This document shows, piece after piece, positions 1-9,574 of a DNA stretch of 64,000 nucleotides; positions within the stretch are counted from its first letter, which is position 1, and every line of letters begins with the position of its first letter. This DNA comes from Aquimarina atlantica (GTDB taxonomy: Bacteria > Bacteroidota > Bacteroidia > Flavobacteriales > Flavobacteriaceae), in contig NZ_AQRA01000003.1 of assembly GCF_000626715.1 (NCBI RefSeq), forward strand, positions 1 to 64,000, given 5' to 3'. The notes beneath the pieces were generated by a model, which saw only the letters and a list, made by a program, of their open reading frames with translations, was not told the DNA's origin and did no database searches. Position numbers and translations under genes: made by a program.

Positions 1-420
1 ACTACTAAAAGTATAATTATAGGTTGCACCTACTTCTGCACTGCTAAATGTATAGCTTACGGCATTATCATTTCCGGCATTGATAGGACTCTGATCTATG
101 GTAACCGAATACCCTGTTGGTGCAACGGTTTCTTTGGTTTCGGTATCTGTTGCGGCACTTCCTGTATTTCCATTTACATCGGTAAGTGTTACACTTAATG
201 TAATGGTTCCATCTCCCAAACCACTTAGGTCTATTCCAGAGATCGTTGCTGTTGCAGAAGCCACAGTTCCTGATCCGGTTACATTGGTTCCTCCTCCAGA
301 GCTACTAAAAGTATAATTATAGGTTGCACCTACTTCTGCACTGCTAAATGTATAGCTTACTGCATTATCGTTTCCGGCATTGATCGGACTTTGATCTATT
401 GCAACCGAATACCCTGTTGG
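1..420 (-). repeat. 300-bp in-frame tandem repeat (Ig-like module)
   Basis: Bases 1-120 recur at 301-420 with only about six differences, a period of exactly 300 bp or 100 codons. The unit encodes an Ig-like module running from PTGYSV to the next PTGYSV. More copies probably continue beyond the left edge. Confidence 0.9.
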
Positions 421-2067
421 CGCATCGCGATCTACCGTATGGATCTCTCCTGTATTAAATGCTGCTGGTCCAGAATTGGCTAAGTCATCTGCAATGTTAG
501 TAGACCCATTTAGATCTAGACGAATACCTCCTGTGCCGGTGATTGTATTTATAGTCACTGTAACACTTGTTCCTGACGAAGCACTTACGCTAGATACTGT
601 TCCTGAGGCTGTTCCTGAAGTAGTAGTTAGAGAAAAATCATCTGTAGAAATATTATTAGCATTTTCATCAAATGTAACCGTATAAGTTATTGATGTAGCA
701 TTGGCTGCAGGAGAGCCATTTAAAGTTATAGATTGTACTACAGGAGGATCGGTATCAGGTACTGGTGCAGAAGTTTCGCCGTAAATTGCCGTACCAATAC
801 TACTGTTAGATTCATCTTGATAGATGTAGATTTGTTTTCCGTCATCAATTTTTAGTACTTCCATAGCTTGAATATCACTATTGCCACTATGAATGGTAGC
901 TTGGGAACTTAGTGTGATATTGGTTCCTGTTACTTCTCCTTCTCTTGCATAAATTGGATCGGTACCGCTAGTAGGATTATACATAGCTATAAATTTATCA
1001 GAAGAGGAAGAGGCTAGTCGTACTCCTCCGACGGTTGTGATTAATTGCTGGCGTGTTCCATACCCTGTTATTGTTGTCCCGCTAACCGATCCTACCTGTA
1101 CATAACCGTTTCCATCGTCGTCGTCGTCATAAGCAACTACAAACTTATTGGATGAAATAGCTACTACATCAACTTGTCTGCAATTAGTTTCGAAAATGTT
1201 TGCACTACCTAAAGTAATGGTTGATCCACTGACTGATCCTATAACAGCTCCTCCTTCGGAACCAGCAGTGGTTGCCTGATAAACAACTACAAAAGTACTA
1301 CTAGACAATACATCCAAACCGGTCCAAATTGTTGCGTCTGTTAAAAAAGTTGCTGCTGTTCCAAAGGACAGTGTTGCCCCACTTACGGTAATTATTTTTG
1401 CTTTTCCGCGATTACCATCCTCGACATCTCGATAGACTACTATATGACTGGTTGAAGACAAAGCTTCCATCTCTATTGCATCTACATCTCCAGATGCAAA
1501 ATCAAATGAGCTGCCAAAAGAAATAGAACTACCAGATACGGTACCTATTCTCATTTCTCCTACATCAGAGGCTCCACGTTCATCTTCAAAAGCAACAATA
1601 AATTGTGTAGCACTAATAGCTGAAATAGCAGTATGTGTTGCACCTACAGTACTGGCAAATTGTGTGCTACTTCCAAAGCTGATCGTATTTCCAGACAGTG
1701 TTCCTACCACAGCCTCTCCAGGTGTACCAGAAGCAGAAGATCTATACGCTATGACAAATTGGGTAGTGCTTAATGCTACTGCAGAGGGTTCTAGAAAAAA
1801 ATTCGCTCCTGTAAATGTAGTAGCTGTACCGGGGGTAACAGGTGTTGTAGGAGCATAGTAACTTAGCTCGTTTATTTTTTTTGTGATAGCATATGCATCT
1901 ATAGGGTCAGATCCTAAATTTAATTCTGAAAATAAGCTAGATATATGATGTATAACATAAGAGTCTCCTTCTATAGAGATATTTGGTTTTTTGTTATCTG
2001 TAGATGATTCCATAGCGATCCCAAAAAAGCTAAGAACCATCATAGATAAAAGTGTAATTTTTTTCAT
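1..2067 (-). CDS. Large secreted repeat protein, 3' end outside window
   Basis: The reading frame is open from an ATG at 2067 to the window edge (689 codons seen, no stop). It begins with a signal peptide (MKKITLLSMMVLSFFGIAM). Residues of roughly 90-430 form six or seven repeats of about 50 residues of the form FVVAY-D-G-IGTVSG-ISFGSS, which looks like a beta-propeller of VCBS/FG-GAP style. One Ig-like segment follows (around VQSITLNGSP). Then come Ig-like modules of exactly 100 residues beginning PTGYSV and containing AGNDNAVSYTF, of which one full copy and the start of a second are visible. The 300-bp DNA copies are nearly identical, which points to recent duplication. Such architecture is typical of Bacteroidetes surface adhesins, usually exported by Sec and T9SS; the T9SS tail would lie outside the window. 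The specific ligand is unknown. Confidence 0.85.
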   Translation of the reverse strand, partial: MKKITLLSMMVLSFFGIAMESSTDNKKPNISIEGDSYVIHHISSLFSELNLGSDPIDAYAITKKINELSYYAPTTPVTPGTATTFTGANFFLEPSAVALSTTQFVIAYRSSASGTPGEAVVGTLSGNTISFGSSTQFASTVGATHTAISAISATQFIVAFEDERGASDVGEMRIGTVSGSSISFGSSFDFASGDVDAIEMEALSSTSHIVVYRDVEDGNRGKAKIITVSGATLSFGTAATFLTDATIWTGLDVLSSSTFVVVYQATTAGSEGGAVIGSVSGSTITLGSANIFETNCRQVDVVAISSNKFVVAYDDDDDGNGYVQVGSVSGTTITGYGTRQQLITTVGGVRLASSSSDKFIAMYNPTSGTDPIYAREGEVTGTNITLSSQATIHSGNSDIQAMEVLKIDDGKQIYIYQDESNSSIGTAIYGETSAPVPDTDPPVVQSITLNGSPAANATSITYTVTFDENANNISTDDFSLTTTSGTASGTVSSVSASSGTSVTVTINTITGTGGIRLDLNGSTNIADDLANSGPAAFNTGEIHTVDRDAPTGYSVAIDQSPINAGNDNAVSYTFSSAEVGATYNYTFSSSGGGTNVTGSGTVASATATISGIDLSGLGDGTITLSVTLTDVNGNTGSAATDTETKETVAPTGYSVTIDQSPINAGNDNAVSYTFSSAEVGATYNYTFSS

Positions 2068-2161
2068 TATATAAGGGTTTTAAGAGGTGTATTCGAGTTT
2101 TCCTTTTTTACTATGTGTCTTTTTATAATTAAGTATGGTCAGTAATTAAAAAAATGACATT

Positions 2162-3325
2162 TTATATACATAAATATGGGTTCACCCAACCAGAGTCTAA
2201 TTCTCCTACAATATGATTAGTAATAGGATTATTTTCATTCATTTTTTTGCCAATATCTACGATCGTATTGTAGATTCCAGAGGTATTGGTTTTTATTTTT
2301 ACAATATCAATATCAGGAGTTATAAAACCTTCTTTAGAATAGAAGTTTTTAAGACCTCGCGGACTTTCAATACTTATTTTTTGTAGTTTTTCTTTTACAA
2401 CATCCCATTGCCTTTTTTTAAGAGGCCGCAATAGCTCTTTAAATAAAAGTCCGGTTTCGTACCCTTGTAAAGCATAAAGATTAGGAGGTTGTCCAGTGTT
2501 TTGTTTGAATTTTTTTACGAATTGTTTATTGATTTTATGTTCTGAGTCTGGATTCCATAGCATGGCTCCATATAGATTTAGTTCGAGGTGTTTTACATCA
2601 TCTAGCATATCTGGATATATCATGTTTTCTGCAACTAATAAAGGAATATCTTTTGTCCATGATTTTGATTTCCATAGATTTAAAAACTCATTTCCTTGTG
2701 GTCCTACAAATAAGGCGTGTACATATGCAGGAGCTTCTTTTCTGATTTTATCAAAGATCGATTCGATATCAAGGTGATGTGGATTATTGGTGTGGTATGG
2801 AATAACAGATTGTAAAACAGTATTTCCTCCTGCAGCACTAATACCAGCCTGAAAAGAGGTGTGTAGATGATACCCAGAATTATATATAGGTGTAATGATC
2901 AACCCTGGCTGGCGATATTCCTTTTGCGCCCAATATCCTAATGCATATTGACTTTGATATAATTGATGAGAATTAAAAAATACATTTGGACTGTGATAAT
3001 CAAAACTAGGTAACATTTCTCCCATATCAAAAAAGAATCCCAGGGCATCTTTCCTATTGTCTATAAGCTGAACCAGATCAGGAAGGGAGCGGTAACTAAT
3101 CATTCCCGAGACGATATCAACATTACTAAAGTTAAGTAATTTCTTTGCGGCTTCAATGACCGAGGATATTCCTCCTGAACCTGCAAATTCTGGAATAAGT
3201 TCGATATCCGATCTTCTTCCCGGTTTTTGACCAAGACCAAGGTAAAAACCTGTGGCAAGGTGTGGAAAAAAATTAGGATAAATACTCGAATAAGGGGTTA
3301 AAAAGCCAATTTTAATAGGAGTCAT
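2162..3325 (-). CDS. Type 1 periplasmic-binding-fold (Leu/Ile/Val-binding-like) protein without signal peptide
   Basis: The 387-residue product resembles substrate-binding proteins of branched-chain amino acid ABC transporters (Peripla_BP_6). It has the opening strand KIGFLTPYS, a first lobe with an SGMISYRSLPDLVQLID segment, a hinge-like region around YAQKEY, and a second lobe with LYGAMLWNPDSE and ALQGYETGLLF. The ATG at 3325 leads straight into the fold, with no signal peptide or lipobox, so the protein is probably cytoplasmic or exported by another route. No permease or ATPase gene lies nearby. The upstream neighbour on the same strand is a tail-collar protein, 89 nt away across a 14-bp hairpin. 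A role as a ligand-binding sensor or as cargo of the tail-like neighbour is possible. The fold assignment is fairly safe, the function is not. Confidence 0.75.
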   Translation of the reverse strand: MTPIKIGFLTPYSSIYPNFFPHLATGFYLGLGQKPGRRSDIELIPEFAGSGGISSVIEAAKKLLNFSNVDIVSGMISYRSLPDLVQLIDNRKDALGFFFDMGEMLPSFDYHSPNVFFNSHQLYQSQYALGYWAQKEYRQPGLIITPIYNSGYHLHTSFQAGISAAGGNTVLQSVIPYHTNNPHHLDIESIFDKIRKEAPAYVHALFVGPQGNEFLNLWKSKSWTKDIPLLVAENMIYPDMLDDVKHLELNLYGAMLWNPDSEHKINKQFVKKFKQNTGQPPNLYALQGYETGLLFKELLRPLKKRQWDVVKEKLQKISIESPRGLKNFYSKEGFITPDIDIVKIKTNTSGIYNTIVDIGKKMNENNPITNHIVGELDSGWVNPYLCI

Positions 3326-3340
3326 AATTCTTCAAGATAG

Positions 3341-3379
3341 AAGTATGTTGTTTGAAAAAATAGCCCAAACAACATACTT
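3341..3379 (-). terminator. 14-bp perfect hairpin between collar gene and binding-protein gene
   Basis: AAGTATGTTGTTTG at 3341-3354 pairs perfectly with CAAACAACATACTT at 3366-3379, leaving an 11-nt loop. It sits 15 nt upstream of the downstream start codon. On the leftward strand no run of T follows the stem, so it is more likely an intercistronic processing, stabilising or attenuating element than a simple terminator. Confidence 0.6.
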
Positions 3380-3414
3380 AAATTTATATACAAACTTGAT
3401 GGTTGTAGTACTAC

Positions 3415-4008
3415 TTAATTTCTAGACGGGAAAAGGCCTTGTATACAAATACAAGGATTTAAGGTTAGGAAAGGCATTCTGTTTTCGTGATATTGACTTC
3501 CTCCTGTATTTAAAGTGTCGGCATTACCAGTGATTGCACCTATAGCACCTGCTATGGGCACATTTGGAGCTTCTGAATTATATCCTGAAATTTCAGCTAA
3601 ATTACTGCTGTCATAAGGAGCTGCTAATGATACGCCACTAGTAGGCGTGTGCGTATCTGCCTGACCACTATTTACGCTCATTTGTACTGTTATATTAAGA
3701 CCAGAAGCGTCAATTATATGATTGTGCGATGGTATTTGTAATACATTTAAAGTCACTACTTCTTCACCCCCGCGTGACCCTAATCGATAATCAGATAAGC
3801 CAGGCCCATTACCAAAACCAATAGGTGCTCGCCCTCTTAAATCGGGTAAACCAAAAGTTGTACGACCATCTCCACCAAAAGTAGTTCCTAGTAATGAAAA
3901 TAGCGCAGTGTTACTTGATATAGCTAATAAAGCACCAGAACAAAATGCCCAACTTCTGGGAGCAAAATTGCAAGCCCAATACACAATCTGTGAAAGATAA
4001 AATTCCAT
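3415..4008 (-). CDS. Phage tail collar domain protein (microcystin-dependent-protein type)
   Basis: This 197-residue protein has the Collar fold (PF07484 type): the opening IVYWACNFAPRSWAFCSGA (usually FxxNFAPxGWxxCxG), then FSLLGTTFGGDGRTTFGLPDLRGRAPIGFG, a PSHNH metal-binding-like motif, and the C-terminal end HENRMPFLTLNPCICIQGLFPSRN. Length and layout match the MdpB-like stand-alone tail-fibre proteins common in Bacteroidetes, not a full phage fibre. No other phage structural genes are nearby, so it is not evidence for a prophage. It is probably co-transcribed with the downstream binding-fold gene. What these non-phage collar proteins do is unknown; they are generally found secreted or as surface fibres. 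Confidence 0.88.
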   Translation of the reverse strand: MEFYLSQIVYWACNFAPRSWAFCSGALLAISSNTALFSLLGTTFGGDGRTTFGLPDLRGRAPIGFGNGPGLSDYRLGSRGGEEVVTLNVLQIPSHNHIIDASGLNITVQMSVNSGQADTHTPTSGVSLAAPYDSSNLAEISGYNSEAPNVPIAGAIGAITGNADTLNTGGSQYHENRMPFLTLNPCICIQGLFPSRN

Positions 4009-4495
4009 AATTTTAATTTTTTAAGTTAAAGATTCATTAAGATATAATACGATAGCCTCGCTTTTAGTCCTCTGTCTTTTCAAAGAAAACAGAAAGTTAA
4101 AAACCAGTCAATACGTATAATTACTTGATTTTGACAGATGTGTTAGCTTAAAATAGCTTAGAAATGATTATTTAAAGTTTGTAATAAATGGGGTAACTCA
4201 TAAGATTTTTGAGATATAAACTTTTTACCATAAAAGTTTATTTAGGGGTAATTGGGTAATTAATGAGCGTATTTTGCAATTTAGAATATCTAAGTATAAG
4301 TTTTGTATACTAAGATGTTGATGTAATAATTACTGAAGGAAACATTTGTATGATGGTAGAATCCGTACCATTGATTAAAAAAATCGATTAATATTAATGT
4401 TCAGAACTTAAATTTAGTTAAAAAAAAATAACAAATCTTACTTTTTAGCTGTTTTTTTAGCTGCTGTATCCTAATACTATAGTGGGTAGTTAAAC
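4009..4495. other. 487-bp gap without a gene
   Basis: No credible ORF. It holds a 10-bp perfect inverted repeat (ATAAACTTTT 4216-4225, AAAAGTTTAT 4232-4241, loop of 6) and must carry the promoter of the collar gene and the 3' end of the retropepsin transcript. I see no clear TAnnTTTG box. Confidence 0.6.
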
Positions 4496-4933
4496 TTATT
4501 TCAAATACATACATTTTTTTTCGTAGTCAATAATTGCTTTTCCTTTTTTAAGAATGTCAGCTCCAATAATGCCATCTACAGGTTCTGCATGATGTGCTAT
4601 TAGTGCTGTATTTACATGGTTAAGATCAAATAAAACAAGGGATATTCTTTTTCTAGACCAGTTTCCGATTTGTATGGTGTTTTTTTGCGAAAGTTGTGTT
4701 AGCATATCGGTAGCACCTGCTCCTGCAGCTTTTACATCGCTATCCTGGGCAAAAAGAGAAAATTTATCTACAGCTTCAAATCCAACACAGGAGTTAGAAG
4801 CACCTGTATCGACTATAAAATTACCCTCTATACCGTTTAATATTGCTTTAACTTCAAAATGATTTGTCTTTGTAAAAACTAATTTAATTCTGTGATATTC
4901 CTTTTGGTTTAAAAATTTTCGAAGTGTACTCAT
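4496..4933 (-). CDS. Retropepsin-like aspartyl protease (single domain)
   Basis: The 145-residue protein has the single-lobe aspartyl protease signature: FIVDTGASNSCVG with catalytic Asp42-Thr-Gly, and the later hydrophobic-Gly motif DGIIGADIL at 120-128. Such proteins (gag-pol-like/clan AA) work as homodimers. There is no signal peptide or membrane segment, so it is predicted cytoplasmic. Its start overlaps the stop of the CHAT gene by 4 nt (ATGA), which argues for translational coupling and a shared function. Putting two different protease folds in one operon is unusual. The fold is well supported; substrates are unknown. It could process or activate the CHAT protein, or act as a regulatory protease in the same pathway. 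Confidence 0.88.
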   Translation of the reverse strand: MSTLRKFLNQKEYHRIKLVFTKTNHFEVKAILNGIEGNFIVDTGASNSCVGFEAVDKFSLFAQDSDVKAAGAGATDMLTQLSQKNTIQIGNWSRKRISLVLFDLNHVNTALIAHHAEPVDGIIGADILKKGKAIIDYEKKCMYLK

Positions 4934-7536
4934 GTTTTATGTTGAAGAAACTTGGGTAAAAGTAGTATAATTAAAATAAATAAGACAATACCTATTTTAT
5001 ACCAAAAATAGCTTAAGGAATAAGAATGTCCGATCTCGCCATAATATACAAATGCCGCCCAATAATAAGGTGATTTCTGAACATTAGAGATGCTTTCTGT
5101 ATCCAGATAGTCTAGCTTGGCACGATGTATCGCTGTTGCCTTGGGAATAGAAAGATTAAGATTTTGATAAAAGTTTTTCATTACTGTGGCGGTAGTTTTG
5201 TCGTTTACTTTCCATAATGAAAAAAGTATGTTTTCTACCCCGGCATAATGAAAACCCCTGCCAATGCTAATAGGACCTTCTCCTTTTGCTAGTCTGCCAA
5301 CACCGGTTTCGCAAGCACTTAACACTACCAGATTTGCATTAAGTTGTGTTCCATATAATTGATTAACCAAAATATCCTGATCCCAAAATTGTATAGAGGC
5401 TGGTCTAGAAAAACTTCCTGATTCTGCATGTGTAGACAAATGAATGATATCATGTTCTTTTGCTAATTCAATAAACCGTTGATAGGACGCCTGTTCGTTT
5501 TCTAAAAAATCACCATTAAAATAATGTTGTATAGATTTGCTTTCGATTTTTGAAAATGAAAGTTCTTTATCTGTATTTTCAAAAACAGGAAATACTCCTA
5601 AAACCGTTTTTTTCTGAAGATTTTTAGGATTGGATCTCAAATATTTACCAGCTGAAATTTCATAGCTTATTTCAGCAGATCGTATTAAAAAAGACATTTT
5701 ACTAAAATTCATTGAATTTGTCTTTTTTAATAATAAGGTCTCAAAAGGAATAAAACAAAGAAGACCATCGGGGATGATTAATAATTTTTTAGAGTATCTG
5801 GGGATTTTTAATACGTTATAAAGTTCAGCAGCATTTTTTGTGAATTCAGGAATGTTACTAATGATTATTGAAGCGTTGTCGAAATAATGAATATATTTTT
5901 TGACAATGCTTTTAAAATATTCAGGATTTTCTATTTTTTTGATTTCAAAAGAATCTTGAGTGATTATAAACTGATATACGTTTCGATTTCCATAAAAATA
6001 TTCAATCAAAGTGGTGCGATCTTTTTTTAATTTTTTCTGAAGAGCAGGAATAGAAATATTGTTTTGATACCTAAGTAGTTTGGGATATGTATGACGAAGC
6101 TTTTTGAGGGTTTCTTTAAGAACAATAGATGTAGTGTCATGAGCTGTAGTCCATTTTTGAATTTGAGCAATATTGGCGCCTTTGCCTTTTAATTTTTCTT
6201 TTAAAATTAGAGTCTCATAGGATGTTAATGCTGCATTAAGTCGATTTTTTTTTGAAACCAAAGAGTCACTTTTGTATTGAGATAGTGTTTTTTTAGATAT
6301 CAGCGCTTCATTTACAATAGGAGATTTAGAATACTCTGCTGCCCGAAATGCTAGTGTATCGTATTGTTCCTCTTTTTTGGTTTGGTGAATAGTAAAAAGA
6401 AGATCAATATAAGCTTCTGTTCTGTTCCTGTTTTGGCTATGTTGAATGATGCGAGTGTCCTGAAGCGGATATACGATATTTAATTTTGAATTTACGTCAA
6501 AAGCCAAATCAAAGGCAGCTATCGCTAGAAGAGGTTTTTGGGTTTGTTGATACATATAAGCATGAATGTCTAGTGCTTTTAACAGAAGCCTATCTGCAAT
6601 AAGATGTTCTTTAGACGGTAAATCAGTATTTACAGAATATCCAGGTAGGAGAGAGGTGTATATTTCTTTTAGGTTTTTTTGAATTTCTCCAAACTTGGAT
6701 TTGGATAATAAAATATCGATATATGCTAATTGCCATTTGACAATAGTTCTTGCCGATGTATTTTTGTTTTTGAGCAATTGAAACCTAGCCTGTGTAATAT
6801 AATCCTGAGCTTTTTTAAATTCTTTCTTTTCTAAAGCAGTGGCCGCTAGAATTTGATACGCATTTATTTGATTAATATCTATGGAAATTACTTTGTTTGC
6901 ATAAGTCTTTGCTTTCTCGTAATCACCAGAATCCAGATGGTTTGTGGCTGTATTTGTTAGTAAATTGATGTTGTTGGGGTCAATATTTAACCCTTTTTTG
7001 AGTATTTCGAGAGCTTTTGAATAATTTCCTTGATTGTGGTATACAATAGAAAGATTAGTAATTCCCGAGATAATTTTTGAAGTGTTCTTAGCTTGTTCAG
7101 CTTGATATAAATAGCTTTTTATAGTGGTTTCTGCCTTGGGTAGGTCTCCAATCTCTGTGTAGATATTACCAAGTGGTTGTAGGCAATTTTCAATGATGTC
7201 ATAGTCGCTTAATTCATTTTCATAATATGTTTTCCAGGCAGTTTCGTAATGTAAAATAGCTGTTGGTTTGTGGTTGAATTGATTGAGATAATACCCCAAA
7301 TTGCAGTTTACGATTATCCAGGCCAACTGATCTGCTTTGGTATAAAGCTGATCTTTTTTGGGAGCAATCATTTTACTTAATTGTAGTGCTTCAGAATTCG
7401 ATGGTTTTTGTAGAAAATGATCTAACTGATTATATAAAAACGTTGAGGTTTTTGTTTTTTGCTGAGCCTGTAGTATTGGGTTTCCAAACCAAAGAGCAGC
7501 GATACATAGCAATATTCTAAAACTTCCAAATTCCAT
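4930..7536 (-). CDS. Exported TPR-CHAT protein (caspase-like peptidase) with C-terminal membrane anchor
   Basis: I choose the ATG at 7536, which gives 868 residues and starts right at a signal peptide (MEFGSFRILLCIAALWFG); a longer frame from 7578 adds a poor N-terminus. Order: signal peptide, TPR-like helices at about 100-420 (clear repeats around GNYSKALEILKKGLNIDPNN and GDYEKAKTYANKVISID), a helical linker, then a C-terminal CHAT domain. The caspase-type dyad is present: His703 in HLSTHAESG and Cys742 in VLSACETGVG, followed by GEGPISIGRGFHYAG. The last 40 residues contain one transmembrane helix and a short tail, so the CHAT domain should face the periplasm. The start overlaps the PKD gene by 20 nt and the end overlaps the retropepsin gene by 4 nt. 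CHAT proteases elsewhere execute cell death or cleave partner proteins (separase-like, Craspase, gasdermin-activating); here the target is unknown. Confidence 0.9.
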   Translation of the reverse strand: MEFGSFRILLCIAALWFGNPILQAQQKTKTSTFLYNQLDHFLQKPSNSEALQLSKMIAPKKDQLYTKADQLAWIIVNCNLGYYLNQFNHKPTAILHYETAWKTYYENELSDYDIIENCLQPLGNIYTEIGDLPKAETTIKSYLYQAEQAKNTSKIISGITNLSIVYHNQGNYSKALEILKKGLNIDPNNINLLTNTATNHLDSGDYEKAKTYANKVISIDINQINAYQILAATALEKKEFKKAQDYITQARFQLLKNKNTSARTIVKWQLAYIDILLSKSKFGEIQKNLKEIYTSLLPGYSVNTDLPSKEHLIADRLLLKALDIHAYMYQQTQKPLLAIAAFDLAFDVNSKLNIVYPLQDTRIIQHSQNRNRTEAYIDLLFTIHQTKKEEQYDTLAFRAAEYSKSPIVNEALISKKTLSQYKSDSLVSKKNRLNAALTSYETLILKEKLKGKGANIAQIQKWTTAHDTTSIVLKETLKKLRHTYPKLLRYQNNISIPALQKKLKKDRTTLIEYFYGNRNVYQFIITQDSFEIKKIENPEYFKSIVKKYIHYFDNASIIISNIPEFTKNAAELYNVLKIPRYSKKLLIIPDGLLCFIPFETLLLKKTNSMNFSKMSFLIRSAEISYEISAGKYLRSNPKNLQKKTVLGVFPVFENTDKELSFSKIESKSIQHYFNGDFLENEQASYQRFIELAKEHDIIHLSTHAESGSFSRPASIQFWDQDILVNQLYGTQLNANLVVLSACETGVGRLAKGEGPISIGRGFHYAGVENILFSLWKVNDKTTATVMKNFYQNLNLSIPKATAIHRAKLDYLDTESISNVQKSPYYWAAFVYYGEIGHSYSLSYFWYKIGIVLFILIILLLPKFLQHKT

Positions 7537-9514
7537 AGAATTGAATTTGAGAGTTTGGGCCATCAAAATTATGAACATATCTAACTCCTATACTTGGCCC
7601 TATTCGTACCGCTCCAAAATTCATTCCAACAAAAACACCGGTTTGTATATTGGTAAAATCATCTTTGATTTCTTGTGTTTCAGCAACATCAAGTTCGATG
7701 TTTCGAATAATTTCTGGGGGAGTTGGGCCATTATTTCTAATAATGGTAAACCCTTCTCCTGTGGTTTCCTGATCATTTTTGCTTGTGATATCCATTTTTA
7801 ATTGGATTCCTGCTCCCATGGCAAAAAAGTTATTGAAATTATAGCGAAATGATCCGGGAACGACATAAATAGAAATGTTATTAAATGTATTCGCTTCTGA
7901 GAATTGAATTAGGCTTTCGGTACCATTTGCATCTATAGAAGTGGTTTCAAAGTTTCGTAGTTCATCATAAGAAGATGCAGATGCCATTAATTCTGCCTGA
8001 TAGTATCCTCTGTAGGATTTAAAAGGAGATAATGTTGCTCCAACAAAATACTCTTTTTGATTATCTAGTTCGGGAACCATGATATATCCGGCTTTTGCAC
8101 CAATAGAAATACCGGGCATAAACCGGGTGGTTGCATAGTTAGTAATAATAGGTTCGTTTTTATCAAAATATATAGCGGTACGACTTTTGGTCTTTTTTTT
8201 ATGAAAGTCTTTGCCAAATTTCATAGAATATTTTACGAACCCTTTGGTCGAGTCTATTTCGGATACATTCTTTTGTTGACTTCCGGGAAGATATATGCGA
8301 TTAAATTGAAAAATGATCTTGTCTTTTTTTAAAATAGTATCGAGACAGCTGTAATTAACCTCTCTTTCTTTAGGACAAATTGGGCATTCGGGATACATAC
8401 CATCAATTTTTAATGTAGATTTATCAAACATTTCTGGAGTATCTACGGCTAGTTTTATAGTATTAGCCGGACCTTCTCCGTTGTTTTGAAAACGCACTTT
8501 AAATTTGAGGCGTTTAAATCGTACTAACCGATAATTCATTAGCCAACCATTAGAAGACATCTTATTGGGATCATGAGAAGTAACAATTTCCATTTCTGTA
8601 TCCTTCACGGTGTGATTGTCAAAATTGTCATCAGGAACATAGATACTTCTTAGTGTAACAATAGCACTGGTATCTTTGATCATTTCGGGTGTTGTTTTTA
8701 GAGTCCTGAAAATGTTGCGTTCTTCACCAGGTTGCATATCATTAAATGCAATTACCTGATAGTTGCGATACAATGATTTGGACTCTTCTAATGTAAGTGG
8801 TAAGTTTTTTCTTTTAGTGGTATCCTGAACAAATAATGTTCTGTTTTGTAGTGTGGTATGGGTTGAAGAAGCTAATAAAGTATGATCATCATTATGAGAG
8901 AGCGTTTCAGAAATAATAGGTAGTGGAATAATTTTTTCCCCATGATGTAATCTGGTGTCTTCCAGAATAAAGTTGTCATTTTTAAATTGATTATCATTAT
9001 AAAACAAGTATAATTTACCACTAGAAACGTAATTATTGGTGTTTTTATAACTTGTTATAAATATCATTTCCTGGTCAGGAATAGGCTCACGATTTCGTTT
9101 CAGGATTAAATCATCATCTTCAATAAAAAGGGAGTTTGAGTCTAAAGAAGCCTCATCAGATGTATCATTTACAGTTATTGATTTTGGTCTACTTGTAGGT
9201 GGTTTTCCATTATCATAATTATTAGTTGCCCAAAGGTTAGTTTCGTATGTTCCCGAAGCAGCATACCGATGTACGGGCTTTTCTTTAAAACTATAATTGC
9301 CATCACCAAACTCCCAATAGTAGGTATAAAAAGCTTTGGGAGCACCAGCAATTTGATTTAAAGGCGGCATTTCTGCTCCATAAACTACTTGATTTCCATT
9401 AATTTCATAGGATATAGGTGCGATTCTTGGAATGGTATCGTTAGTTAGTATTATTTGTCCAATACACAGCAATGGAAATAATATAGTGCAGTATAAAATG
9501 ATGTGGCCCCTCAT
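7517..9514 (-). CDS. PKD-domain protein with C-terminal outer-membrane barrel-like region
   Basis: The 665-residue protein has a signal peptide (MRGHIILYCTILFPLLCIGQ) and a PKD domain near residues 55-120 with the hallmark YYWEFGDGN and an HRYAASGTYE strand. A long central beta-rich region includes DPNKMSSNG and a DUF11-like segment with NNGEGPANTIKLAVDTPEMF. The last 200 residues are alternating amphipathic strands ending in YGIWKF with a terminal Phe, as expected of an outer-membrane beta-barrel. It is the upstream partner of the CHAT gene, overlapping its start by 20 nt. Inferred role: surface sensor or anchor that presents a PKD domain outside and couples to the CHAT protein. The barrel call rests on pattern only. 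Confidence 0.75.
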   Translation of the reverse strand: MRGHIILYCTILFPLLCIGQIILTNDTIPRIAPISYEINGNQVVYGAEMPPLNQIAGAPKAFYTYYWEFGDGNYSFKEKPVHRYAASGTYETNLWATNNYDNGKPPTSRPKSITVNDTSDEASLDSNSLFIEDDDLILKRNREPIPDQEMIFITSYKNTNNYVSSGKLYLFYNDNQFKNDNFILEDTRLHHGEKIIPLPIISETLSHNDDHTLLASSTHTTLQNRTLFVQDTTKRKNLPLTLEESKSLYRNYQVIAFNDMQPGEERNIFRTLKTTPEMIKDTSAIVTLRSIYVPDDNFDNHTVKDTEMEIVTSHDPNKMSSNGWLMNYRLVRFKRLKFKVRFQNNGEGPANTIKLAVDTPEMFDKSTLKIDGMYPECPICPKEREVNYSCLDTILKKDKIIFQFNRIYLPGSQQKNVSEIDSTKGFVKYSMKFGKDFHKKKTKSRTAIYFDKNEPIITNYATTRFMPGISIGAKAGYIMVPELDNQKEYFVGATLSPFKSYRGYYQAELMASASSYDELRNFETTSIDANGTESLIQFSEANTFNNISIYVVPGSFRYNFNNFFAMGAGIQLKMDITSKNDQETTGEGFTIIRNNGPTPPEIIRNIELDVAETQEIKDDFTNIQTGVFVGMNFGAVRIGPSIGVRYVHNFDGPNSQIQFYGIWKF

Positions 9515-9574
9515 GATTTGTTATTAGTAGTTACTAAAGATAAGTAAAAAGTTAAATTAGAAATATTAATAAAA

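Noticed and set aside
2496..2777. 93-codon frame opposite to the binding-fold protein gene
   Set aside because: It lies wholly inside the well-supported gene on the other strand and shows no conserved features.
3415..4008. Prophage or phage tail cluster
   Set aside because: Only one collar-domain gene is present; there is no integrase, capsid, terminase or tail tube gene, so the phage explanation is not supported.
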